A stretch of 64,000 nucleotides of DNA, from positions 48,924,458 to 48,988,457 of the forward strand of contig CM075853.1 of NCBI GenBank assembly GCA_037975125.1, written 5' to 3'. Source of the DNA: Latrodectus hesperus. Taxonomy: Eukaryota; Arthropoda; Arachnida; Araneae; Theridiidae. The position numbers and the translations under genes were made by a program. Below are positions 26,611 through 39,118 of the stretch, piece after piece. The number at the start of each line of letters is the position of its first letter. Positions within the stretch are counted from its first letter, which is position 1. The notes beneath the pieces were generated by a model. The model was given only the letters and a program-made list of their open reading frames with translations. It had not been told where the DNA came from and made no database searches.

Positions 26611-29600
26611 AAGTTTTATTAATATATTTAAATTTTTTTCGAAATTTTCCAGATATTTAATGAATTCATTTTTAAATAACTATTTAAATTTTTGCTGTTT
26701 ACTTCAAATGCATGTTATAAAACTGAAAATATCATTATTCAAATTTCATTAAGAAATTATAACTTCTCTGCTGTTTGGTTATCAAATAACCTTTTGGAAT
26801 TTAAATTTAGAAATCCTGCATTGTAATGCAGAATTAATAGATGTATGTTATGCGTAAGATTAATTTTTCAGTGATGTATGCTTGAGTTCAATAATTAAAT
26901 TTATTTATTAAATTCATTTTATGTGTGTACTTCATTAACAATAATTATCAAAAAGCTGTTTAAAATCACATTTGAAATTTAGCTTAGTAAATGTGATTTA
27001 ATTCAATATTAATACTGGTCTTTGTTTGTTTAGATATTTATACTGTATGTTGACTTTATTTTTTGTAGTTGATACATTTATTTATATAAATTATTGGTGG
27101 TTTTCAAATATTTAGCAGAAAATTTAAAAATTTTGTAGTAATTATGTTAATAGAATGTATATAGTACTTAGTTGTTAGAAAAATTACAAATATATTTTCT
27201 ACATACTAAAAAAAATTTTTTTTGTTTATCTCTAATGTTAGTATGGAAGAAGTTTAATTTATTATTATTTAATGCTTAAAATTATAAAATTTTAAAACTG
27301 TTATTTGCTAAACATATGATCATGTGCATCTTTAGCTTGAAATATTTTTGAAAAGCTCTGGCTAGTTAATAACGAAATAATTAGTATTCTGGCTTGCAGT
27401 TCAACAGCTCATGAATTTGTTTTTTACTTTATACATGAATATTTGAAGATTGGCTTAAAATCCATTTAAAACACTTAAAATCATGGGTTTTGGTCTAATT
27501 AATCCAGTATACAGAGAACCTTTAATCAAACTAAAGAAAATATCAATGTTAAAACTTAATTTTTAAACCCAATTCTTAATCTTATTATTTTAATAAATTT
27601 ATTTTTTAACTATAAGACATAAATATGTAGCTTGATGATATTAATTGAAGAAAAAAATTTTGTCCTCATTTTATGCAAAAAATTTATATTTTGCTGAGCT
27701 AATATAATCAGCATTTTCATTTTTTTTGTTTTATTTATGTAAAAATATCACTACAACTGTGAAGAAACAAGTCTGTGTTATAGAACTTTCGTTTTCTGCA
27801 AATTCTATGTAATGTTATAATAATAGTCATAACTCTTGAAAGAAATTTGTTTTTCACATTAACACTGGTTCAAACTCAGTTCTGCGAAAGAAGTATTTTT
27901 TTTTTTATAAATGCAGTAGATACCGAAGTTTAGCGGTACTCAAATTTTATACGCGTAAAAAACGTTACAAATAAAAAATCAATTCTACGATTAATAGTCC
28001 TGCATTATTTCGTTTAGTAATTTTTAATTCAACTATATATTGCTATCATCTTAATTGATGCTCTTATGTATAAACTATGTACATGTGTTGAGTATATATA
28101 AATTTCTTATTTTTTGTATTAGGGAATATATAAATATGTAGCTTGAAAAATATTTTTTACAAATATAAGATTGGAGTAACAAAAAATATTACTAGTATCG
28201 GATGATTAATAGTTTTTAAGTTAGTATGAATGATTAAGTTAAATTGTGAGTCATATTAAGAATTCATGTGAAAAGTTTTGATTTTTTTGCTTTTAAAATA
28301 AATCCTTATTGTAAAATGGATTATTAAATTTAAATTTAGAGACAATTATTTCGAACATTGATTTTAAATTTATAATACTTGTTCATATTAAATTCTTGAA
28401 ATTGTACAAATGTGCTGTCGAAGATTTGGTGGTTGGTATGAGAGGAATTTGTTACCATCCATTCAGCTTAAAAAGACTTTGGAAATTTTCCTGGAACTAT
28501 TGGAAAGCAGTAGGCGATTTACTAGGGATAATAAAAGCAGCGTTCTTGGAACAGTGAATTTTTCTCCTGAAGACGGGTAGGCTAGACTTTTCGGTATGCA
28601 ATTCGATTGTCGTTGTTTCCCTGTCTTCTGTCCCCTTTGATAAATCTCCCTCAAGCTCAAAGCCCGTACCACACCTGTTCTGTTTCAGTAATCTCGTGTC
28701 AAATAATGCACATCTTTTACCTTTAAAACGTATCGATTTATCACTTGCTGACTAGAAAATATTAATAATGATTTACAATATAATTTATTTTATCTATTTT
28801 CTTAACTAATTTGGGTTTCTAAGAATCCATTAAGTATAGTTTTTCAATTTTCATTATTTTTTTATTAAAGAATATTAATTTTTTACAGAAACGCGAACTT
28901 GTTTCTTTCTGATCAAAAAACAAAAGCAAAACTTAGCCGAAAATAAAATCATTTGTTATGTAGTTATTTCGTAAGCAATCGTAAGCTTTGAAATCTGTTT
29001 TGTTAAGAATTTTACCTGTATTAAGACTGCAAATATTTTAAGAACATCGTGAAGAGTATGGCAGTTTGTGGAATCTCAATAAAGAATTCTAAATCTTTTA
29101 TTAATCTGCATTACTTCCTCATTCATCAAAAATAAAATATGTGGTTAAACTAATCTTCTGTATCAGCAGGAGTTTCACCAGGAAGTGTATAGAAAATGGA
29201 TTTATTCTCTTGCTAAGAAATCGCAATTCATATTATCTTCCGAAAAATTTTACTCTTGCTATTTGCTCAATTATATTTTTTTATGTATTTTTTTTCATAT
29301 ACATTACCAATAAATAAGTATAAAAATCTTTAAGATTTGACTATTTCTAATCTTACGTGTGTGTATTCAAATTTTTTAAAATGTGTTCTTTCACGATCAA
29401 TCAGTTGTCACGCTTTATATTTTTGTTGGTATTTTTTGAAAAAGAAATAATGTAATTTTGAGATATTTATTCTGCGTTTTTCAGCTTTAAATACTTTAGA
29501 TTTTTTTTCGGCCATCTTTAAAATCATTATAAGTTGAATGAAAAATTCATTTTTCTCCAACGGCTATAATGGATGAATGACTTTGTTATCCGATTGAAGA

Positions 29601-30040
29601 TTCTTTTTATTTATTTATTTATTATTATTTATTTTCATTTATTATTTTTTTATCACTATTACATTCAGAATTCTATTAAATGTTGACTGAAATCTTTCGT
29701 ATGACTTGAATGACCACTAAGTGTAACATTTGGTTGCTTGCTACATGCAACTATCATAAAAACTTTAATGTAGCATGTTCCATTTACGAAGTAATTTTAT
29801 AATTATAAAATTATTTAAGACGTTTATTTCAATAAACATTTTTATTTTACTTCAATGATAAAATATCATTTAATATTTTGAGCATTTATGAAGTTTGAAA
29901 GAAAAACTCATATAAATTATATAGTGCCATGGAAAATGGGTATAAATTTAAATCATTACAAGATCAGAAGTTATTTCATGTTTTATTTGGCACATTTTTA
30001 CCAAAATTATTTTCATCTTACAAATCCAAGTGATGCAGAA

Positions 30041-30200
30041 CTCCTATCTGAGCTGGTAGCTAAATGTTTTCTCTCTAACATTTAGTTAAATGTTCGTGGA
30101 TTCGAATCCTACCAATGTAGGATCACAACAAATATCCCAGCTCAAGAGCAGGGTGGTTTGTTGTGATTCTGAGTCCAGCTTTAGTTTAAGCTTTAAATTC
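30041..30200 (+). mobile_element. tRNA-derived SINE copy
   Basis: A tRNA-like head begins near gagctggtagct, and a clear B-box-like block (ggattcgaatcct) follows at about 30097-30109. The body contains inverted repeats (atcacaacaaa / tttgttgtgat). It resembles the copies at 42,582 and 50,441 in its head and B-box region and more weakly in its body. Confidence 0.55.
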
Positions 30201-30783
30201 TGAACAAATTACCTCGTATGTAAAAATTGACTCTAGATCGATTAACGTATCAGAGCGACACAAACACAATTTATATTCACAATAAAATAATTTATTGGGA
30301 ATCATAAATTTTTACAAATTTAATTACAAATCCCAGAAACTAGGCCACTTAATCTTTAGTCTTAATCTTGCACCTGAATACTTAAGAACAACAAAATTAT
30401 AAGATGATTATACTGTGCATTCGTAAATATGCTGTTTATCCATAGACTGTCCGGAGTCACACTAAGTAGACAAAAACTTTTAAGAGAAATATTAATCGCT
30501 ATAAGAATGAAATCCATACTGAACAAAATTTTAACGATTAACATCAATTTATCTTGTTTTATTTCTTCTGTGTTTAATGAAAGAATTAGTGTATATCAAA
30601 TAATATTAAGAGTAACCAGAAAAGTAAAATACAATAATAAAAATTGAATTCAAAAGAAGCAAAAAATTTATTGTTTTCTAAAAGCTGAAAAAGTGTATTT
30701 AATATGCATTTATATTATAAATTAAATATGCTATTCATATCAAAAAATGTTTTTCTAAAATTAGAAATTTATTTTTAAAATCG

Positions 30784-30880
<97 letters not shown>

Positions 30881-33397
30881 CTGGGTGTAAGGATATTGCA
30901 ACCACAATTTTATTTAATGTGTCCCAATCGCATTTAGTGAATACGACGTATTTTCGCATAAGTCGGAATTCGCACCCACTATTTTCCTGTAAAGATTTTA
31001 TTTGTTGTAATAAAATATTTTGATTATTGTAATAAAATAAATATTTACAAAGTGACATCTATCTATACATCTGTTTAGAACAATCAAAAATTGAAATTTC
31101 AAAATGTATAAAAGTTAAAGAGTTAAAAAGTAACTAAAATAATTATAAATAACTATGTAAATCATTTAGAAATTTCTAACAAAATAAGTGAAAAAAATAA
31201 CTAAAAATGCACAAAGTTCTTATTCTTGATTATTAAATATTTAAAGTTGGTGTTGAATAACATGTATCGATACATTTTCATTCCATACACTCTCATACTT
31301 CTTGATTTACATTTTTACCTTAGTTGATTCTTTGATTTTTTTTCAATTACGTCAGTGTTCCATTCATTACAAGGTCAATTACAAGGAATCTTTTATATCC
31401 TTAATGCAGATGTGGGGCGAACTAAGATTTCTTCAAACCGAAATATCTACTTTTCCTCAAGAGTTTTGTTAAGATGTTTTGGCATTATGCCTAATATGTT
31501 TGTCTGGTCTTCAGTTTTGATTTTTTCCTGTGTAATTGTTTTCGTAACTGTAAATTTTTTTAAAAATTTCTGTCAATTGCTTACTTGGATGATGAAGATT
31601 CAATAAAAAATACATTATATTATCGTGAGATATTTTTGAGAGTTAATTGTTTTGGCAGCAATTTTTTTGAAAATCATTTAGTATGATTTATTTGTTCATC
31701 TATTATTTTCCATTTTTATTTGATTCTTTTTGTTTCCCATAGTAAAATTATTTTTTAAATATTAATCATAAAATATAATTTTTGAATAACAATAGGTTTT
31801 ATAAAGTGCACTTCTTTCAGACAAAATTTCATTTGTTTTTAGTATTACGCTAGTATTTTAAGAAATCCATAATTATTACAGGAATTAAGCTGAAAAGAAA
31901 TTTCTGTTATTGATTTTTTGATAAATTTATCGAGTTTATAAGTCGACGTTTATGCAGTAAAAGTTGTTTTTTCCATTTTCCCCATGTAATGAAGACCCAT
32001 TTGTTGCTTTTTCTCTTTATCCAATGATGTTGGTAACTTTATCTTAACGTTCATTTAGTTAAAAATTCTCCCGAGTGCAATTTTAACAAAAAATGTATTA
32101 TAAAATCATGTCATACTTATATAGATTAAAAATATGGAGTGTTACAATTTTGCTATAAAATTCCAGTCACCAATTCGAAGATTAAAAGGTAACAAAGTGA
32201 AAAATAAATAAAATAAACTAGTTCTATAAAAATTTGATAATTAAGTGTTTGATTTTCGAAGCTATAACAGACTTGTAATTTTATTTATATTTTTTCATAA
32301 ATATAAATTTATTAATCCTTTTTAAAAGCGGTTTTTTGTACAACTTAACTAGCAACAGTGTTAAAAAAATATGCTTGTACAAAATATTCCAATAAAGTAC
32401 AAATGCCTGATGAAATATACAAATATAAATGCTTCTTTATTGACTCCATACTGATGGTTTCGTAATGTGCTTTTTCTGCATTATATTTTAAAATTATGTT
32501 ACTATTAATGGGTTATGGGAATAAAAATGAATATATAAATATATTTACAAATTGATATTTAATTATTTTCATAATTATGTTGTGTGTGCTTTAATATTGG
32601 AAAACGCATAATTCATTTTTGGATGGCTGCTTTTTTGTGTTAATTTTGTAACAAAACTGTACCGCCCTTTGAATTACGTTATGGATAACTGTTGTTAGAA
32701 GGGCGTTTATTGTTCAAGTATATCTACAAACGTTTAGACAGATCATGTCTGTCGCATTTTCATTGTCTGAAAAGATTATGCTTTGTGTCATAAGGAAGTG
32801 AGTTCTGCTTTGTTTGTTTCAAACTTAAAGTTATTCATTCATAATAATTGTATATTTGAGAGGTTAATGGTGTTTAGTACTCTAAAATAATGAGGTACTG
32901 AAGCCTTTCTGTCAAAACATTACAAAATAGTATGCTCTTTTTTTCGTGCGCGTGCCAGAAGTTTTTTTTTTTTTTTAAACAACAATATTAAATATTAAAC
33001 GTGTTACATAGATATTAAAATTTAATTTTTCAAGTTTTCAAGTTAATGTGCAATTTACATAAATATGCTTATGTAAAATTAAATATGTAAAATAAAAATT
33101 GCTATTTTTTGTACACGTGTGTTCATATAATGTTTTGACTTACTGTTTACTTGAAATTCAAGTTTTGATGCAACTTTTAAATGCTGTATTGTACTAGTAA
33201 ATTATATTTATCTAAGTGCTATTAATATTAATTGTCTCACTGCTAATATTAAAAAACTTTTATTTTCGAAAATTATTTTGCAGCTTTTTGACATTATTTG
33301 TAACCTTTTTCAAATCATACACAATGTTCAAATTGTTTCGAACTTTCAAACAAATAAATAAATAATATTACAATTCTTATATATATATATATATTAT
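30201..33397. other. AT-rich intergenic DNA
   Basis: No gene is supported. The main structures are a long (TA)n tract at 30,789-30,877 and a short (TA)n tract at about 33,378-33,394 next to the retrotransposon. Confidence 0.65.
30789..30877. repeat. (TA)n microsatellite, interrupted once
   Basis: About 89 bp of alternating TA with one TTA interruption near 30,838. Confidence 0.97.
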
Positions 33398-33529
33398 TGG
33401 CACACAGAAACGACACGTCCGTTGTTTTTAAATTTTATTGTTTGACTGACAAAAAACGATGGTTTGTGTTAGCGCCATCTGGTGCACAAAGAAATGAAAT
33501 GTTTACATTGAGTATACAGGGTCGGAACA
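33398..33529 (-). repeat. 3' LTR of the BEL/Pao element
   Basis: This 132-bp copy is nearly identical to the one at 38986-39118. On the minus strand it contains AATAAA, a likely polyadenylation signal. It is the 3' LTR because the element is transcribed on the minus strand. Confidence 0.93.
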
Positions 33530-33746
33530 TGCCGCCCACCTTGAAATATTATTTCAAAGAAATAGGTTATATGCAACATACATATACAAATAATGATTAG
33601 TTACACAACATAAATGAACATAAATGAAAAAGTATATAACAAACACATAAATGAAGAAAGTTTTATAGGTTAATATACAATAGAAGTATAAAATTGTACA
33701 TAGATAAGAAATGAAATTTTATTTAAATTGAAGCATGAAATTGGCA

Positions 33747-36700
33747 TTACACAGGAAGTTGGCATAATTTTGTTATGTTTCTTTTGTATATACCATCTGA
33801 TGTTTTAAGCGTTACTACCCTAACATTATTATCAAGTCCAGGGTGCAATTTAATTATTCTACCCATTTTCCATTTTGTTGGGGGTAAATTGTCCTCTTTT
33901 AAAAGGCATAAATCATTTATTTGATAATTTTTAGTCGGCAGTAGCCATTTTGGCCTTTGTTGCAACCGTGTGAGATATTCTTTATGCCAACGTTTCCAAA
34001 ACTGTTGCACCATTTTTTGAATATGCTGCCATTTTGAAAGAAAAGAAATGTTTGTATCAACGTAATTTGGTTCAGGAAGGCTTGTTAAAGCCCTGCCAAT
34101 AATAAAATGGCCAGGTGTTAAGGCTGATAAGTCATTTGGATCGGTAGATAATGCAGTTAAAGGTCTAGAATTAAGACAAGCTTCTATTTGAGTTAGCAAT
34201 GTTTCAAATTCTTCGTAAGTCAGTTTTGTCTCCCCTATAACGCGTTTTAAATGAAATTTGGTAGACTTTATGCCAGCTTCCCATAGTCCACCCATGTGAG
34301 GTGCACCTGGAACATTTAAATGCCAATTAATACCATTTTCAGACATAAAATTGTTTACATTTTGATTATAATTTTTGGAGTTCATAAGTTTCTCAATTTC
34401 CATGAGTTTGCGCTTTGCACCAATAAAGTTGGTACCGCAGTCACTGTATATATCACTACATTTACCCCTACGAGAAATAAATCTCTTAAGAGATGCAATG
34501 AACGCATCTGCTGATAAGTCGGTAACTAATTCTAGGTGTATAGCTCTTGTAGTAAAACAAACAAAAAGTGCTATATACCCTTTGTATGATTTAGAGCCTC
34601 TACCTTTACATGCTTTAATATGAAAAGGACCAGCATAATCTACTCCACATCGCAAGAATGCAGGAGCAGGAGAAATGCGAGAAGATGGTAAATCGCTCAT
34701 CATTTGATTGGTTACAGAAGCTCTTATTCTACAACATTTTACACATTTTCTGATTACATGCCTAATTACGTTTCTAACGCCTACAATCCAATATTGTTCT
34801 ACAATAGATGATTGAACAAGTTGTGAACCAGCATGCAAAAGATTTTCATGAAAATGTTTAACAATGAGATCAGTTAATATATGCTTTGTTGGAAGCAAAA
34901 TAGGATGTTTCTGATTGTATACTAGATTTGCATGTCTCAAATGACCACCTACTCTAAGAATACCTGAATTATCAAGAAATGGATTTAGAGATAAAATTTT
35001 ACTATTACACGATATTGTTTTATTTTTTTGTAATGCATTGATCTCATTATTAAACTCATTAGTTTGAACTATTTTTATCAACACATGCACAGCATTAGTT
35101 AATTCACAAGTTAGTAAAAATCCAGTTAATTTGTTCATAGGATTTCTGCAATTGTTCACAAATCTTAAACATAAAGCTGTTATACGCTTAAGTTTAGAAA
35201 AAGATGAATATTTACGAAAAATATCAATATCAGTAAAGGAATGTTTGTTTTCTGTGGTTGATTGTAAAGTACAATACCTTTCTTCTGGAACAGGATCACT
35301 AACTGGTAGTTCAGGCTGCTTTATCTGAAAAGAAAGTGAATTATAAAGAAAATTTGGACCATTTAACCATAATGAAGAAAGTAGTTCAGAAGATGATGTG
35401 CCACGAGTAGCAAGATCAGCAGGATTAATGTCTCCACTAACATGATGCCATTGGGTAGGGGAAGAAAGAGTTTGTATTTTTGCCACTCTGTTGGCCACAA
35501 AGCATTTCCATCGGCTGGCAGAAGAACCAATCCAGGATAGAACGATGGTAGAATCTGTATAAAATTGAGCTTGGGAAATGGGTGTGTTCATAGCTTTGCA
35601 AGTGAAGTCCATCAATTTAGTTAACAGCAGAGCACCACATAGTTCCAATCTCGGAAGTGAAACAGTTTTAAGTGGAGCAACCTTTGTCTTAGCTATTACT
35701 AGATGAACTTTAATTTCACTAGTACTTGAAACTGAGCAACAATAAATTGCCGCTGCATATGCCTTTTCCGAGGCATCACTAAAGCCATGTAGTTGAAATT
35801 GGTTATTTGAATCACAAAATAAGAATCTGGGGATTTGAATGTCTTTCACGAACAAAGGTTTTTCTGTAAGTTGCTTCCATTCATATGCTATGGCTGAAGG
35901 AATAGTATCGTCCCACTGCAATTGATTTTTCCAAAGTTTTTGAATTATTAATTTATACTGAATAGTAATTGGAGATAACCATCCAAGAGGATCAAATATT
36001 TTTGCAATTGTTGAGAGTAATGTCCGCTTAGTTAAGTTATCTTCAAGAGATGGTTGATTAGTTTTGAAGAAGAATACATCCAACTCAGGTTGCCAAAGTA
36101 GTCCCAATGTTTTCACAGTTTCATCATTGTCTAAGCTCAAAGAAGTGTTTGATAATCGTAAATCTGGATCAATTGAGTTCAAAAATTCTTTAGAATTTGA
36201 AGCCCATTTTCTCAAGGGAAATTTGGCACTTGACAACATTTGTATTAATTGTTGGTGCAGTTCTATGGCTTGGGAAACTGAATTCGCTCCAGACATAAGA
36301 TCATCAACATAAAAGTCCTCGAGAACTGCTTTAGAAGCTAATGGATACTTCTCTGCTTCTTCTTCTGCTAATTTTTGTAGACATTTTATAGCCAGGTATG
36401 GTGCTGAGGCGGTGCCATAAGCCAGTCTAGTTAATCGATAATCCTTCACTGCGTCATATTTTGATTTGCGCCAGACGATTCTTTGGAAATCTGAATCTTG
36501 TAAAACTACTTGTCGATACATTTTTTCAATATCTGCAGCAACCGCTATTTTATGCATCCTAAATTTAATAAGCAATGTAGTTAAATCAGACTGTATTTGC
36601 GGTCCCACCATGAGTATATCATTAAGAGAAACACCATTGGATGATTTAGCAGATCCATCAAACACTACCCGGAACTTGTCACCACTTTTGTTGGGAACCG

Positions 36701-38849
36701 GATGGTGTGGAAGATAAAAGCTAGATTTGGCTGGAACATTAACTTCACTTTCAGGAATTAATTCCATGTGTCCCAGTTTTATGTAGTCATCCATGAATTT
36801 ATGATATTGTTCAAGTAGAGATTGATTTTTAGAAAAGCGACGTTCAATTTGTTGAAGACGGCGCAATGCAATGTCTCTAGATGATCCAAGCTCATTGTTT
36901 GAGTCATTAAATGGAAATTTGACAGTGAATCTGCCTGTAGAATCACGAAAGAATGTTTTTTCGAAGTGATTTTCACATGCGATTTCTTCCTTTGAATAAG
37001 GTTTTGTTTCAGAAACTTCTTCTAGTTGCCAAAATTTATCAAGTTGATACTCGATTGTGGTACAACTAGCGTGATTTGTAATTATTGTTTTTGAGATGTT
37101 GTTTGTTTTGCCTAAAACAACCCATCCGAAAATTGTCTCTAGTGCAGTTAATGAATGTCCAGGAATAGTAATGTTTTTATTGATCATGATTTCTCCAAAC
37201 ACATCTGCACCTAGGAGAATGTCTATAGGACCAGGCTGCAAGCAAGTAATATCGGCCAATTGTATTTCTTTGAATGAAGTTAATGCTGAAGCATCAATTT
37301 TGAATTGAGGAAGGTCACAAGTGATTTTGGGTATAATTAATGCATCTACAGTGATATGTGTGTTTTTATAAAATAGAGATGATATTTGCAATGATACCGA
37401 ACCTGAGACCTTACCTACATTTTGAGAACTAAGCCCATCAACATTAATGTTAACTCTATTACGTTTAAGTTGCAATAAATTTACACAACTTTCCCTAATA
37501 AATGAGCCTTGGCTGGCTGAATCGATAAGAATTCTGCATTTATGTAATGTACCATTAATGTCCTTAACATTAACAATTGCTGTTGGCAATAAAACTGTTT
37601 TTGTTACAGGTACAACTACATTATTGCTACTAATAGAAATTTCATCTGTTGTTTGTGTGTCAGTTTTTGTATCATGTGTATTTTTTGAACACAATAATGT
37701 ATTATGCGGTTTCGAACATAATTTACACATGCTTGCGCGACATTTAGAAACAGGATGAGTTTTATTATCTTTTAAACAATTAGCGCATAAATGGTGTTTT
37801 TTAATTACATTCCATTTTTCTTTTACTGGAAGATCTAAAAAACTATCACAATGATATAATCGCGAATGAGAATCATTTCGACAATAAATGCATAAATTAG
37901 AAACGATCTGAGATGAAAAAGAATATTTATTTTGTTTTTGATTTGCAATACTTTTCCCATCAAATTGACCTACTTTATCTTTTTGGCACTTTGCCAAAGA
38001 CGAAAGCGCACACGATCTATTCAACATGAATGTTTTGAATTCAGCGAAAGAAGAAACTTTTTTGTTCGATTGTTCTAACGCCCATACTCTCAGTGTTTCA
38101 TTATCAAGCTTACTCTTTAGAAGAAAAATAATAATTGTATCCCAATGCTCAACAGGCTGTTTCAGGATTTTCAATGTATCAATACATTGCTGTGTTGTAT
38201 CAATTAATTTCCTCAAACCTGCTGCTGATTCATGTTTAAGAATAGGTTGAGAAATTAATTTATTTAATGCTGCGTTTATGATTTCTGTTTCGTTTTCGAA
38301 ACGCTCAGTAAGCATATCCCAAGCTAATTTGAAATTCTCATCTGTAATTTGAATAGACTGTAATAATGTATATGCTTCTCCCTTAATGGAAAGTTTAAGG
38401 TATTGTAATTTTTGACTATTACTTAAACTATCATTATTACCAACACTCGATAAAAATAAATCACGAAAAGAAATCCAATCTATGTAATTAGAAGTGAAAA
38501 CTGGTAATTCTATTCTAGGAAGTTTAACATTGTTGACATTAGTTAATTCTTTATGACAATCATTTTTAGAAAGTTTCCTTGATTCGTCTTTAAGAATAAT
38601 TTTTAGATTATTTATTTTCGAAAGCAGTTCATGCATTTCGCTTTCAAATGTATCGAATTCTGAATCAGAACATGCATAAAGAATATCATTATTTAGTTTG
38701 TTTATTTCATTGTCTAAAGAATTTACGTTATTTTCATACACTTCAATAATAGAAAGAGAATTTGTTTGATTTTGTAAGCTATTTACTTGCGAAATTAAAC
38801 GAGTTAGCTTACCTTTTATGATCTTTTTGGTTTTAAGGAGGGTATCCAT
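33747..38849 (-). CDS. BEL/Pao gag-pol polyprotein, 1,700 aa
   Basis: This polyprotein makes the capsid and enzymes for retrotransposon copying and integration. The ATG at 38849 is the first after an in-frame stop, and the whole frame is uninterrupted. In order (approximate residues): a Gag region of DUF1759 type (110-260); Cys/His zinc knuckles (320-387); an aspartic protease with IDSAS (active Asp about 443); a Pao-type reverse transcriptase (710-860) with YVDD at 847-850; an RNase H with Asp1025, Glu1069, Asp1099 and Asp1145; an integrase zinc-binding HHCC region (1332-1372); an integrase core with Asp1404, Asp1470 and Glu1524; and a C-terminal DUF5641-like domain (1612-1695). All key residues are present and no envelope follows. 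The family assignment rests on domain order and motifs. Activity is plausible but not shown. Confidence 0.96.
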   Translation of the reverse strand: MDTLLKTKKIIKGKLTRLISQVNSLQNQTNSLSIIEVYENNVNSLDNEINKLNNDILYACSDSEFDTFESEMHELLSKINNLKIILKDESRKLSKNDCHKELTNVNNVKLPRIELPVFTSNYIDWISFRDLFLSSVGNNDSLSNSQKLQYLKLSIKGEAYTLLQSIQITDENFKLAWDMLTERFENETEIINAALNKLISQPILKHESAAGLRKLIDTTQQCIDTLKILKQPVEHWDTIIIFLLKSKLDNETLRVWALEQSNKKVSSFAEFKTFMLNRSCALSSLAKCQKDKVGQFDGKSIANQKQNKYSFSSQIVSNLCIYCRNDSHSRLYHCDSFLDLPVKEKWNVIKKHHLCANCLKDNKTHPVSKCRASMCKLCSKPHNTLLCSKNTHDTKTDTQTTDEISISSNNVVVPVTKTVLLPTAIVNVKDINGTLHKCRILIDSASQGSFIRESCVNLLQLKRNRVNINVDGLSSQNVGKVSGSVSLQISSLFYKNTHITVDALIIPKITCDLPQFKIDASALTSFKEIQLADITCLQPGPIDILLGADVFGEIMINKNITIPGHSLTALETIFGWVVLGKTNNISKTIITNHASCTTIEYQLDKFWQLEEVSETKPYSKEEIACENHFEKTFFRDSTGRFTVKFPFNDSNNELGSSRDIALRRLQQIERRFSKNQSLLEQYHKFMDDYIKLGHMELIPESEVNVPAKSSFYLPHHPVPNKSGDKFRVVFDGSAKSSNGVSLNDILMVGPQIQSDLTTLLIKFRMHKIAVAADIEKMYRQVVLQDSDFQRIVWRKSKYDAVKDYRLTRLAYGTASAPYLAIKCLQKLAEEEAEKYPLASKAVLEDFYVDDLMSGANSVSQAIELHQQLIQMLSSAKFPLRKWASNSKEFLNSIDPDLRLSNTSLSLDNDETVKTLGLLWQPELDVFFFKTNQPSLEDNLTKRTLLSTIAKIFDPLGWLSPITIQYKLIIQKLWKNQLQWDDTIPSAIAYEWKQLTEKPLFVKDIQIPRFLFCDSNNQFQLHGFSDASEKAYAAAIYCCSVSSTSEIKVHLVIAKTKVAPLKTVSLPRLELCGALLLTKLMDFTCKAMNTPISQAQFYTDSTIVLSWIGSSASRWKCFVANRVAKIQTLSSPTQWHHVSGDINPADLATRGTSSSELLSSLWLNGPNFLYNSLSFQIKQPELPVSDPVPEERYCTLQSTTENKHSFTDIDIFRKYSSFSKLKRITALCLRFVNNCRNPMNKLTGFLLTCELTNAVHVLIKIVQTNEFNNEINALQKNKTISCNSKILSLNPFLDNSGILRVGGHLRHANLVYNQKHPILLPTKHILTDLIVKHFHENLLHAGSQLVQSSIVEQYWIVGVRNVIRHVIRKCVKCCRIRASVTNQMMSDLPSSRISPAPAFLRCGVDYAGPFHIKACKGRGSKSYKGYIALFVCFTTRAIHLELVTDLSADAFIASLKRFISRRGKCSDIYSDCGTNFIGAKRKLMEIEKLMNSKNYNQNVNNFMSENGINWHLNVPGAPHMGGLWEAGIKSTKFHLKRVIGETKLTYEEFETLLTQIEACLNSRPLTALSTDPNDLSALTPGHFIIGRALTSLPEPNYVDTNISFLSKWQHIQKMVQQFWKRWHKEYLTRLQQRPKWLLPTKNYQINDLCLLKEDNLPPTKWKMGRIIKLHPGLDNNVRVVTLKTSDGIYKRNITKLCQLPV

Positions 38850-38985
38850 TTTGGTTTTGTGACCTTCACTCAATCAATCGTTTTGTTGTTGTTTTTTGAT
38901 TCAACAGTCGTTGGCCGCTTCTATGTATTCACCATAACAATTTTAAAGCTAGTTTCATACTCCTGCAGTAGACGGACCATAATAT

Positions 38986-39118
38986 TGGCACACAGAAACG
39001 ACACGTCCGTTGTTTTGAAATTTTATTGTTTGACTGACAAAAGAACGATGGTTTGTGTTAGCGCCATCTGGTGCACAAAGAAATGAAATGTTTACATTGA
39101 GTATACAGGGTCGGAACA
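38986..39118 (-). repeat. 5' LTR of the BEL/Pao element
   Basis: The 133-bp LTR expected to hold the element's promoter. The leader between it and the ATG (38850-38985) should contain the primer-binding site. The sequence next to the LTR (minus strand, atattatggtccgtctactg) was not matched to a specific tRNA. Confidence 0.93.

Larger units (their letters stand above)
24668..30040. other. AT-rich DNA, no gene identified
   Basis: No exon with recognisable homology was found. A (TA)n tract lies at 25,351. A 17-bp unit repeated about 2.6 times lies at 26,567-26,610. A GC-richer island at about 28,400-28,690 has overlapping open frames on both strands and none could be identified. Confidence 0.55.
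33398..39118 (-). mobile_element. intact BEL/Pao LTR retrotransposon, about 5.7 kb
   Basis: Two direct LTRs of about 132 bp (33398-33529 and 38986-39118) enclose a single long minus-strand gag-pol frame. In element orientation each LTR begins TGTT and ends CCA. The LTRs differ by about one substitution and one 1-bp indel, so the insertion is young on a genomic scale. A purine-rich stretch (aaggtgggcgg, minus strand) lies next to the 3' LTR and is a likely polypurine tract. The element sits within TA-rich microsatellite DNA on both sides, so no clear target-site duplication could be read. There is no env-like frame. Confidence 0.95.

Noticed and set aside
33398..33600. Plus-strand frame across the left LTR, and a similar one at 38859-39086
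   Set aside because: Both are antisense to the retrotransposon LTR, which explains them as shadows.
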